Below, in pieces: positions 49,609-60,462 of a stretch of DNA of 64,000 nt. Each line of letters opens with the position of its first letter. The stretch's first letter is position 1. The notes beneath the pieces are model-generated. The model had not been told where the DNA came from and did no database searches. It saw nothing but the letters and a program-made list of their open reading frames with translations. Position numbers and translations under genes: made by a program. Source of the DNA: Limanda limanda (lineage: Eukaryota > Chordata > Actinopteri > Pleuronectiformes > Pleuronectidae); assembly GCF_963576545.1 (NCBI RefSeq), contig NC_083639.1, forward strand, positions 26,204,618 through 26,268,617, in the 5' to 3' direction.

Positions 49609-52314
49609 TTACCCAAGGCTTATTTTGACTTTACGAGCGCCAATAGGTCGGTCATTGAGGTCCAAGACAGCAGCAGCAGCCTCCTCATGGCTCTGAAAGG
49701 CCACCATGGCCTCGCCAGTTGGTAGGCCTTTCTCACTGAACTGCAGGCAAACTGAGCCTTGCAACACCTGGTAGCCATAGAAGAAGTCCATGATCTCATC
49801 CACGGTTACAGTGAATGGCATGTTCTGAAGTTTTACAATTGTTGGGCCAGCAGCACCACGTTGACTATTGGGATTGTTGGATCCGCCGGGGGCTGGCTGG
49901 TTACGGAGACTGTCAGCTCCTTGAGAGAACACCTGCTGCCCACCTGTGGCCCCACCACCTGGACGTCCTTGGTTGTTGTTAGAACCTCCTCTATTCTGTC
50001 CTCCTCCACTTGATTTTCTGTTGGCACTTTCAAAGGGCACCAAGCCTCTAAGCCCATCTTGACTGAATGAAAGTCCTCCTCCAGTTCCAGTTCGAAAGCC
50101 TGGTGACTCCATGATTGATGCTCCAGGAAGACCGGCAACTAGTGGTGGAGCCAAACCCAGATTCACGTCTCCCAGCCCTGCTGCCAGGGGAGGCAGAGGA
50201 GGAGGGCCGGCCAGCCCATTCCCTGGGGCTGAGAATGGAGTCACAAATTGGGCATTATTAAGGTTCCCCATAGTATTTCTGAGAAAGTTAAACTCTTCCC
50301 CACTAATCCCAGCAAATGGGTTGATCTGGGGCTGCTGGGGACTGGGCTGGGTTTGCTGGTGGGGATTCTGATTTTGGCCTTGCGGATTTTGGTTGCGTTG
50401 GCCCCTCTTGTTCTGAGGGGGAGGATTTCTCTCAATTTCCTTCATTTGCTCAAAGGTCACTAGGTGGATAAAGGCATCACGGCCATTGAGTTTTTGACGA
50501 TGCAGTCTTTCAGCTTTACGGGCGTCTTCCTCAGTTCGCAGCTGGAATATGGATTGCCCTAAACCATTGCCATGGGTATCTGACAGAACCTTCAGGGTGT
50601 CTTCATAAATCCCTACACCGTCAAGGAAGGCACGAACATCCTTCTTGGAGATGTTGTATGGAATGTTGGTGATGTGGGCGCAGTTCCTGGGAGCTTTCAG
50701 GCCATCCTGGTTCTTGCCATCACCCTGTGTTGCTTCACGTTTGCGGATGGAATCAATCTTTTCAAGCATTCCTTTCCGGCTGATTGGCTGGACCTGGATA
50801 AAGCGGGTGCCCATGTACTGCATGTGAGAACCCAGAGCAGTCTTGTGGTCCTGTTCTGCTTTGAACTCAAGGAAGCCTTCTCCTGTGGCTCGCCCATTGG
50901 GTCCATAGGCGATGTAGACACTGTCCTCCACAATAGACAAATTATTAAAGAACTCCTTAATCTGTTTCTTGTCTGCCTCATAGGGGAGGCCCTTCAGGTA
51001 GACACAGAATTCCTGTCGGTGGGGAGATCTTGACCTTCCTCGCTGATCCCTACCCCCAGACCCAGCATTTCCACGACGGTGCTGGTGGTCGTGAAATTCG
51101 TTGATGTGATCTGATTTGCTGCTATTGTGTGGAGCATGACCCATCATACCATCACCGAGGCTGGCCCACTGCCGCTCAGAGGAGGGAGTGATTTCAATGA
51201 ACCTTTGACCCATCATGCCACCTCCCCGCTTCACTGCTTCAAAGCTGTCCTGAGGTGAGAAGAACTTGACCATAGCCCTGCCAGTTGGCCGACCTTGCCC
51301 ATCCCTCACTAGACGAGCCCCATCCACACCCAGACCCCGGAAGAATTCTCTGACCTCCAGCTCTGAGCAGGAGAATGGGAGATTCTGCAGTAGGACAAAC
51401 AACTCATCAGGATTAGCTATTCCTACCCCAGAGGCTACAGCCGCTGCAGCCTTCATGTGGGCCTGAAGGCCAAGAGAGGCCAGGGGGGAGAGAGGATTAA
51501 ACAGCATTTGGTTGGGGGTTCCAAGAGAAAGACCTGGGCCTAATCCTGCTGGGGGAGGTAGGGAGGGGTTAAAGGGAGGCATGGAAGACATGTGGGAGAG
51601 GTGAGACATTGGAGGCATTGGAGGGCCTTGTGACATGGGGGAGACAGTAGGGACAGGGGGTAGCGAGGACACTGGAGGTGGAACTGGAAGGGAGGGCAGT
51701 GTAGGCATGGGGGGCATGGAAGGCATGCTGGGAAGTGGAGGGATGGGCGGGGGGCCTGCATTGAGTGATGCAAGAGCTGTGGTGATTGTAGGTGTGGAGC
51801 TGTAGCTGTTGGGGAAGCAGTGCACTATGTTAGCCAAGCTGGCAATTACTTTGTGGCTTGGTGGCTCCTGTATTGAGCTTGCAGCTGTCACTAAGGCAGA
51901 GGTGTTACTGAAACCCTGGTTTCCATGGCTGCCACTTCTCCCCCCTGCCCCTGACTGCACTGTGGGTATAGGGGCAGTGCTCCCTTGCCGATTGGCATTT
52001 CCTGCTGTAGGTGCAGCTGTTTCAACAGCACCTGCTCCAGCCTCAAACCTGCGGCGACTGAGTTCAATCATATTCTGCATTTCTGTCTTACTGCTCAGCA
52101 GCAGCGACACTTTGGAGGCTTTAATGGACCCGCCTGTACGCATCATCCCCAGCCGAGCATCCTCATCAGTGGCAAAAACGATGAAGGCCTCGCCATGCTC
52201 ACCCCCTACGATGTGCACTCCCCCGTCAGGGATGGTGAGGCCAGAGAAGAAGTGTCTGATGTCCATGGTCCCAGCCATTATGGGCAGACCCTGCAGTCTG
52301 ATGACTACCGCCAT
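49609..52314 (-). CDS. rbm12: RNA-binding motif protein 12 (intronless coding exon)
   Basis: One open frame of 901 codons, against 932 in human RBM12, which also has its whole coding sequence in one exon. RRM-type domains: about 4-80 (VVIRLQGLPIMAGTMDIRHF), 303-380 (LFVLLQNLPFSCSELEVREF), 429-506 (FCVYLKGLPYEADKKQIKEF), 540-625 (NCAHITNIPYNISKKDVRAF) and 823-901 (PTIVKLQNMPFTVTVDEIMD, ending VKISLG). Proline/methionine-rich linkers (PPVSSLPPVPTVSPMSQGPP) lie at about 190-280. A glycine/asparagine/glutamine-rich stretch lies before the last RRM. RBM12 is a nuclear RNA-binding protein. An acceptor (CTCCCCAG at about 52343) 27 bases before the ATG shows the 5' UTR is spliced. Confidence 0.97.
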   Translation of the reverse strand: MAVVIRLQGLPIMAGTMDIRHFFSGLTIPDGGVHIVGGEHGEAFIVFATDEDARLGMMRTGGSIKASKVSLLLSSKTEMQNMIELSRRRFEAGAGAVETAAPTAGNANRQGSTAPIPTVQSGAGGRSGSHGNQGFSNTSALVTAASSIQEPPSHKVIASLANIVHCFPNSYSSTPTITTALASLNAGPPPIPPLPSMPSMPPMPTLPSLPVPPPVSSLPPVPTVSPMSQGPPMPPMSHLSHMSSMPPFNPSLPPPAGLGPGLSLGTPNQMLFNPLSPLASLGLQAHMKAAAAVASGVGIANPDELFVLLQNLPFSCSELEVREFFRGLGVDGARLVRDGQGRPTGRAMVKFFSPQDSFEAVKRGGGMMGQRFIEITPSSERQWASLGDGMMGHAPHNSSKSDHINEFHDHQHRRGNAGSGGRDQRGRSRSPHRQEFCVYLKGLPYEADKKQIKEFFNNLSIVEDSVYIAYGPNGRATGEGFLEFKAEQDHKTALGSHMQYMGTRFIQVQPISRKGMLEKIDSIRKREATQGDGKNQDGLKAPRNCAHITNIPYNISKKDVRAFLDGVGIYEDTLKVLSDTHGNGLGQSIFQLRTEEDARKAERLHRQKLNGRDAFIHLVTFEQMKEIERNPPPQNKRGQRNQNPQGQNQNPHQQTQPSPQQPQINPFAGISGEEFNFLRNTMGNLNNAQFVTPFSAPGNGLAGPPPLPPLAAGLGDVNLGLAPPLVAGLPGASIMESPGFRTGTGGGLSFSQDGLRGLVPFESANRKSSGGGQNRGGSNNNQGRPGGGATGGQQVFSQGADSLRNQPAPGGSNNPNSQRGAAGPTIVKLQNMPFTVTVDEIMDFFYGYQVLQGSVCLQFSEKGLPTGEAMVAFQSHEEAAAAVLDLNDRPIGARKVKISLG

Positions 52315-52342
52315 ACTGACTGCTAAACCACAGCCCTACAAC

Positions 52343-55300
52343 CTGGGGAGAAAGCAACATTACTGTCAGATGAAGAGCAGAACGAGGGAGACCAGTGGTT
52401 TCCAGATGTTTTCTTGGGAAGCTAGCATGAGACTCAAATTGAGAGCTAATAATAGCTTAGCCAACATTGCTTACATTTGAGTTTCTAAAGAAGAACCACA
52501 GATCAATCTTTGAGCAACTATTTTTAGATCCTGACATTTGGAAACCAGTGGTTTTTGGACAGAGTTTGTGGCAAAAATTTTAGCAAAATAGGCAGAAAAA
52601 CAGCAAAACAACCCTAAATTGAAACAGTCTCCAGTCACCTATAGCTTTTCATACAATTGATTAACCTTTTCTGACTCTTTGAAAATCATTAGATCAAGCT
52701 AAGACCTCAACAGAAGCTATGTTAAGCATTAAAATAGCATAACTGTCCGCAATTTTTTATTTTGTAAAATAAATACATGAGAGAATAAATAGCACTGATT
52801 TTAACAGTTAAATAGTTAGATATAAAGGGAATAAAACACCTCAGATAACCACACTGAGGCTGCTCTCATACATGGTTCATTTTCTTCAACTGTCTGATGT
52901 TATGCATTGCAAATTATGAGCAACTAAAACAAGGTAATGGGTTTCATCGTTGAGCCGGAAAAATGTTTTCAAGCTAGCTAACGACGCAAATTTCCCTTTT
53001 CTGAAAATTTTGGATTTAAATATATCATTCAATCTACTTTTTTTGAAGATTACAGTGACCTTCAATCTCAAGAGTTGCTCTCTATATTAGCCCAAATTTT
53101 GAATTTGTGTAGATATTTTAATAACCTTTACTGTTTCTATCATGCAGTACAAAGATTTTGCTTGTATGTTTGGCTGTGTCCTAAATATTTCGTGCAACAG
53201 TAGACCTTCAAGAATCTCATGCAACTTGTAACTCACCAATGCAACTAAGCTGTGTGAATAGTTTCACTGTATACCAGACTGATGATTTCTGTAGGACACT
53301 GAAACCTGGTGAAAAAGTTAGAGAACAAACATTCCTGTTCAAGACATCTTGAATGGATTTAACGTTTTACAGAACAGAACGACAGTAAACTTTTACATTG
53401 ATTCCCAGTGTTGCTTAGCGTTTTGGCCTGGGCTTCATCAGTGTGAATAATTGTCTTTCATTAAAACTCAAAAGGTTGAATATCTAAGTGCTGTGTGATG
53501 TAAACTGCCTAATCCAAGAACTCGAACAACTACAGAAGACTTTCAAAACAGCAGGAAAACCACATCTCAGAATCAGACTCCTGCAGCTTTCCAAGCTGAC
53601 TGCAGGCACACCTGACACTAGACTCGACTTGACCACAAATAAGCAAAGTAAAAATAGGACAAGATATGCAGCGCTATTATGCTTCCAATGATCTGAACAA
53701 CCAGCCAGCAACCACATGGCAAACAGCCAGCAGCCTCCTGCAAACACCAAACAAGAACCAGGCAACCTATGCCTATCTGAAAGCCAGCAACACCACACAA
53801 TTGAGCAGCACTGATCCAGCTGCTTCTTGAATCCGGAAGCAGCACCAAATCAGCCCAAAGCATTTCAGCAACTGGTTGTAGCACACCACTACACGAGCAA
53901 AGTGTCAAACCACAGTATCTGCAATGCGTTGTCAACAAACATTAGCAACATGTCAACAGGAGCAACAGCAGGAACTTGTCAACAAGAGAAGGAGAAGCAA
54001 CATCATCCAACATTTTAACAAAAGCAATGTCAGGTACATGTAAACCAATGCAACATTAGCATAATGTCAACCAGAGCAAAGTTAGCATAATATCAACCAC
54101 AGCAACATGAGCAGTAATAAATCAGAGCAACATTAGCATTATGTAAACCAGAGCAACATCAGCAACTAATGCCCGGCACCAAAGATAGTGGCAGATCAGA
54201 AGAGAGAAAGCAAACAGAAGAGAGGTGCAACACTGATAAATAAAAAACACACGCCTCATCACTGGTGGTCACAATGTCTCTCAGACAACATCCTCAGGTT
54301 TTTAGGTTTAAACTGTGATCCTTGACTGCCACTCTATAGATGATAGTACTGGATGAATATCAAACAATATTGACATTTCAGTCAATCTTCAACTCATGAA
54401 ATTTGTTAATTGAAACAAAACAAAACTTGTTATTTCAGGCAGCTACCTGGAGGTCACAACTTTCAGCCATAGACTGTATAAAGATGGTCAACATGACAGA
54501 TCCCCAAAAGAATGGCCAAAGCAACTGCCACCAGGGGTATGGCTGCGGTATAGGTAAATAAAACCTTGCCTCCTGCATGTTAGTCGGTGGAACATAGACC
54601 AAACTATAAAAAAGGTAGTGTGTTTAGGTACTTCTTATCCCACTGAAGTATGTCCAAGTGCAGATTTTTTTTCTTCTGGTTAGTCCAGTTTTTATTAGAG
54701 ATGTGTTTTCCATCTTTACCTACAGTCTATGCTTTCAACACAAAGAAAGACAAGATCAACATTGTCATCATCGTCAGGTCAACCACAACACAGACAAATC
54801 CCCCAAAGCAGAGATATGATTGGCAATTCATCCAATGCTCCTTCAAAAATTTTCAAGGAACATCAACTCCTTTCTTCTGAATGTCAGCCTGCATCAAGTC
54901 TGGGTGAAGCATCAACAGCAGCAAGAGGTTAAAACTCAAAAGAGGAAACGGCAACAGCAAATGTCAGAGAAAGCCAGAGTATCCAAAGTGAGGGACAAGG
55001 GTTTCACTGAAGCTGCAGCTTGCATTCACATGAACAAAGAATCACAAAGGAGACTGAGAGAAACCTCCTTAACAGCCAGAAAACCAGAGAGAAATCCAGT
55101 GCAGAAAAAAATCCAGATATATAAAGCAAAAAAACACCTTGATTTCCCAAATGTTGTCGTCAACCTCAAAAACACAGCAAAACGTGTAACAGAAGGAAAA
55201 AGTGGGACGCCATCAACGGCCTGCAACTCAAACACAAAGAGAAAACTGCTTTTAGAACAAGGATGAGCCAAACTAACAGAACATAAGGTAAACAAGCTGG

Positions 55301-56690
55301 AGTGATGAGGCCTGGAGCACACAGCCCGACACATGTCAGAGATCCACTGACCTGCACTGAGGACCAAAAGAGAACAAAAACAACAGACACACAACAGTTT
55401 CAACTCAATATACAAGGAATCATTCACTGACTCAAATTCAGCCCCTTTCAGAATTGCAATTTTCTTAAAAACCTCCAGATACTTTTATGCAAACGTCACA
55501 ACAATTAGATGAGGTCGGACCTGCAAAAATAAATAAAAAGACATCAGGAGAATTAAGAAAAAGTCTGAACAGAGAGAATGTTTTGAAGAGTTTATAAATT
55601 CTTTAAGTGAAAAAGTCTTTTAAAATGACTTGCCCCAAGGCTTAAACATAATATAGAAAATCAAATCATCAGTTTCAGCTTTCATTCCTGTTTACTCCTT
55701 CTAGTTAGAATGCATACACAATATAAGCAAAATAAGTATTTTAATAAATAGCCAAGCCATAAGCCAGACTGAAAGTGTATTGTATATTCTGTCTAATAAA
55801 TTAATTATCTTATATTAAAATGTATTTACAGATCTACAAAGTTGATCACAACTATAGAATGGTGACAGTGTTTCAAAAATGTTGTTTTAATTTATATTCT
55901 TAGTCAATTACCAGGTGACATACGGAACTGTACCAAGGTTTTAGACACTTTAAATGTTTAGGTGCTGTGTGTATTCTGCAGAGCAACCCCTAACCCAATC
56001 AAATAGCAAGTTCATAAGAATAATCTTCAAAGACAAGTCCTGCAGCAGATGTTCTGACTCCATGGAGCCCTGATCTTCATGGAGTCAGTCTGGGATTTAA
56101 TGAAGAGACCAAAGATAATGAGAAAAACTAAATGCACCAAAGAACAGTGAAACAACATACCTGCGTGGTCACAGCTAACATACATTTTTTTCTTTTAACT
56201 ACTCTGAATATAAAATGAATTATTAAATAAAAAATGTTCAAGGTATTTTTTTTTTTAGGGCATTCCAGTTCTTTTTATGGAGCCTAAAACCTTTACGCAG
56301 CACAATGGAGCTATCTGCAACAAGCTAATATCTGAGCTTAAACGGTTATTATTATTATATCAATTATTTCATTACATAATAAAGAACTTGATAAATTGTA
56401 GGCTTGATACGTTAACTAAGAGACCAAAACAAAATTAAAACACAAAGATCAGTTAAGTTAGTCCAAAGAAGGTGGCAGCAGTTTTCACAATATATAATTT
56501 AAAAAAAATCACTGATAATGATTTTACAGTGAAACAGAAAACTTGAATGAATTGTTCATTCTTTTTCGAGGTAACTTAGATTATTGTTTTTGCAGACTTC
56601 AGGTCAACATCGCCTGCAACCACCAAGCTAGACCATCTCCATGACAACTGTCACTCACATTTGTGACAGTCCATATGCTCAACTGATGAC
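52343..56690 (-). other. rbm12 5' UTR intron
   Basis: From the acceptor at 52343 to the CpG-rich region at 56.7 kb I see no exon and no recognisable gene. It holds a 26-bp degenerate tandem array near 53.93-54.18 kb and an AT-rich remainder. A 148-codon lysine-rich frame on the plus strand (54820-55266) has no domain that I know. Confidence 0.55.
53935..54175. repeat. Degenerate 26-bp minisatellite (AACCAGAGCAACATTAGCAT)
   Basis: About five units of AACCAGAGCAACATTAGCAT plus AATGTC, with changes, from 54040 to 54165. Looser copies lie upstream from about 53935 (GCAACATGTCAACAGGAGCA). Confidence 0.75.
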
Positions 56691-57430
56691 GTTGAACGCG
56701 GTGGGGGTGTGGGGTGTGATGTCAGGACCCGGGGGCGTGGTCTGTAGACTCCTGGTGTGCTGCTAAAATACTACACAAACCCTAACTCCTTTGAACCGAG
56801 ATCAAAGCCAAACACCTCCTGCCCATTTCCGGTGACGTAAGATCGAGAAAAACTGACCTGCGTTGAAATAAATAAAAATCATATGAAACCTCTGACTAGC
56901 TAACCGGAGCTAGCATCTTTTTTTTTTAAACACCACGTTAAACAGAGCCTGCCCGATTCTTCTCCCCAAGCAGGCATTCTACTTAACACACGTCAGGCTG
57001 TGGGAGCCTAGCACTCGTAGCTAGCTAGCTGCACGACGCCTGTTTAGCACATCTTAGCGGGGCTAGCTCCCTGTTAGCCACCTAGCTCCCTGTTAGCCAC
57101 CTAGCTAGCTAGCTGCTGCGGAGCCTCGCTTTGTGTGTGCGTGTGGGAGCGGAGCAGCGGGGAGGGTGCTCGCTGCTGACGGCTCCTATAGCGCTCAGCT
57201 CCCGGTGCGAGTGCGTGACTGAGCACCGGATTCTTACCGAGAGTTTTGTGCACAAACACCCTGAGGTTGAGCTCGTGAACCGGGGGAACCGGAGGCCTCA
57301 GTCTCCGCTGCTGATGCTGCTGATGGTCGGTCTGCAGCCTGCGACCGATGCTAATGGCGGAGCTAACACCGCGAGAACTACCGTGGTGACGCGAGAGCGT
57401 GACGTCAGAGGCACAGGGGCTGGTATGGTG
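56690..57430 (-). promoter_or_regulatory. Candidate rbm12 promoter and first exon (CpG-rich)
   Basis: CpG-rich block (GGAGCGGAGCAGCGGGGAGG, CGCTCAGCTCCCGGTGCGAG, GTGACGCGAGAGCGTGACGT) upstream of rbm12. It contains CTAGCTAGCTAG palindromes at 57018-57030 and 57101-57113 and a 19-bp direct repeat, CTAGCTCCCTGTTAGCCAC, at about 57064-57101. A TGACGTCA-like site lies near 57400. In mammals CPNE1 and RBM12 share 5' exons, so cpne1 transcripts could also start here. Confidence 0.6.
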
Positions 57431-57439
57431 GGCCAGAAG

Positions 57440-58950
57440 ATCAAATAAGATGATCCTTATAATAAGATAAAATAAGATTAGATAAAATAAGATAATCCAT
57501 CAAATAAGATAATCCTTAAAATAAGATAAAATAATATTAGATAAAGTAAGATCATCCTTAAAATAAGATCATATAAAATTATCCTTAAAATAAGATAAAA
57601 TAAGATTAGATAAAATAATAAAAAAAATAAGATTAGATGAATAATACAAAATAAGATAAGATAAAATAAGATAATCCATCAAATAAAATAATCCTTAAAG
57701 TAAGATCAAATAGGATTAGATAAAGTAAGATCATCCTTTGAATAAGATCATATAAAATAATCCTTAAAATAAGATAAAATAATATAAGATGAATAATACA
57801 AAATAAGATTAGATAAAATAAGATAATCCATCAAATAAGATGATCCTTAAAATAAGATAAAATAAGATTAGATAAAGTAAGATCATCCTTAGAATAAGAT
57901 CATATAAAATAATCCTCAAAATAAGATTAGATAAAATAAGATTAGATAAAATAATAAAAAAAATAAGATTAGATAAAATAATAAAAAAAATAAGATAAGA
58001 TGAATAATACAAAATTAGATTAGATAAAGTAAGATCATCCTTAAAATAAGATCATATAAAATAATCCTTAAAATAAGATAAAATAAGATAAGATGAATAA
58101 TACAAAATAAGATTAGATAAAATAAGATAATCCATCTAATAAGATAATCCTTAACATAAGACAAAATAAGATTAGATAAAATAAGATAATCCTTAAAATG
58201 AGATCAAAAAGGTTAGATAAAATAAGATAATACTTAAAATAAGATAAAATAAGATTGGATAAAATAAGATAATCCTTAAATTGAGATAAAAAAAGATAAT
58301 CCTTTAAATGAGATAAAATAAGATTAGATAAAATAAAATAATCCTTAATATAAAATTAGATAAAGTACAAAAAAATAAGATTAGATAAAATAAGATCATC
58401 CTTTAAATAAGATAAAATAATCCTTAAAATAAGAGAAAATAAGATTAGATAAATAATAAAATAAGATTAGATAAAGTAAGATCATCCTTAAAATAAGATC
58501 ATATAAAATAATCCTTAAAATAAGATAAGATGAATAATACAAAATAAGATTAGATAAAATAAGATAATCCATCAAATAAGATAATCCTTAAAATAAGATA
58601 AAATAAGATTAGATAAAATAAGATAATCCTTAAAATGAGATCAAAAAGGTTAGATAAAATAAGATAATACTTAAAATAAGATAAAATAAGATTGGATAAA
58701 ATAAGATAATCCTTAAATTGAGATAAAATAAGATTAGATAAAAAAGATAATCCTTTAAATGAGATAAAATAAGATTAGATAAAATAATATAATCCTTAAT
58801 ATAAAATTAGATAAAGTACAAAAAAATAAGATTAGATAAAATAAGATCATCCTTAAAATAAGATAAAATAAAATTATCCTTAAAATAAGATAAAATAAGA
58901 TTAGATAAATATTAAAAAAAGATTAGATAAAAAAAGAAAATCCTTAAAAT
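57440..58950 (+). repeat. 1.5-kb AT-rich array of AGATAA units with higher-order duplication
   Basis: Repeats of AAATAAGATTAGATAAAAT, AAGATAATCCTTAAAATAAG and AAGATCATCCTTAAAATAAG. A segment around AGATCAAAAAGGTTAGATAA recurs 437 bases apart (58201 and 58638), and CCTTAATATAAAATTAGAT recurs about 451 bases apart, so 440-bp blocks were duplicated. AGATAA fits the GATA-factor consensus WGATAR many times over. Confidence 0.93.
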
Positions 58951-60462
58951 ATTTCCTTACAAATTATTTTTGTATTTAGTTTCTGCCAATAGATCCCTTT
59001 CACCTAAACCTTTAAATAAGAGATAATAAAGTGTGAGCGCATGTAGTTCTACTGGGAGCTGAGCTGGTTAGTCTTACTGCTGCAGGAAGAAACAACCTGT
59101 GACACATCTCCTTCAGACACTTGAGTCAGTCTGATACTGAAGGAGCTGCCCAGTGTAATCAAATGAACTCAAACTAATTTTCAATATTAAATATTGTCAT
59201 ATCACAGGAAGTCTGGTTGAAGCCTGTATTCAGATTTTCTCGCCCAACATCACTGTTGAACTAATACCACAGGTTGTACTATAAAATCTACTGTGTGCAG
59301 CATTTTCCATTTAATGTTCTTGTTTGTATAACAAATATATAATAAAAAATAAGACAGCATTTTATTGCATAACCAAGAAGCAGCAGTTTATTGAATAAAA
59401 ATGATGAGAGTAACAGGAAATACTTGAGTCTATGAATATAAGCGAGAGGCTCAGCTGACTACATCCAGGAACACACAAACACAAGAACTGAAATCCTCCT
59501 TCACATTTATCAAGCTATTCCATCAGTTTGTTTTCATAATCAGATTCTCAGGATCAGTGTCAGACACTTGCATGAAATCACTGCCTCAGTCTGGTAAAGT
59601 GTTCCGGATCTAAACAGAAGTGTGATGTGGAAATAGGAACAAAAAGAACAGAACTCAAGTCTGAAGTGATACATTTAACACTTTTCTTTAGGTCTTGTAT
59701 CTGTAGTTCTTTCTGTAAAAACAGTCTGAATAAAGGTATTATCACATAATTATTATTATCATTTGTTCATCATGAGAAAAAAATAGCAAAGACGTCTCTT
59801 CTAACATGTGAAAATACTTATAACATATTTAAAATGCCTTTTCAATACATCCCACACTCCTGTAACATAGCTTTGAACGACTCAACTTAAAATCTCATGA
59901 TGTAAATCTGTGTTGAGAAATAATAATTTACATATAGTGTATCACAGTTTCATGTCATATCTTCACAAAGAACTCCTTCTCTTGCATGTAAATATGTGTG
60001 AATCAAAACTGGTTTAGTAAACTCTGAGCCAACAGTGCCAAATAAAAGCCACCTTTACGACAGCATCATTAACATCATCACTGAAGTCAAACTCAGTGAA
60101 ACCAGGTGACCCAAAGAAATCAGATTAGGACGAGGGAGTTTGTGATCCAGGCCTCTGACAATTTCTCAGTCAACACACAGAAGCAACCTGTTGAGCGACA
60201 GAGGTCAACTGATTTACAACAGAGTGAAAACAACAACAGGAGGTTGTCGCTCAACTCTCTGGGCAACGTCTCTCGACAGCAACTACAGGAGCATCAACAG
60301 AGCAACGGCTACAAACAGACTTCAAGTCAAGACAGGAAGATTGTGCGTGTTTGTGTACGGGAAGAAAAAAGCTGGTCCGTTCCCAGAATTCCCTGGGAAC
60401 TATTATAATTGCCACTATCATCTTTGTCAGCAGCTGGGAAGTGAACTAGTAGTGGGAGGAGT
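58951..60462 (-). other. nfs1 3' UTR and intergenic flank
   Basis: The right part is expected nfs1 3' UTR. A minus-strand polyadenylation signal candidate (TTTATT) lies at about 59386. Plus-strand frames in 60.1-60.4 kb are antisense to this UTR and have no domain. Confidence 0.55.

Noticed and set aside
51809..52480. 223-codon plus-strand open frame
   Set aside because: Antisense shadow of the rbm12 coding exon; no domain and no own promoter.
60106..60408. 100-codon plus-strand frame
   Set aside because: Lies antisense to the nfs1 3' UTR, no recognised motif.
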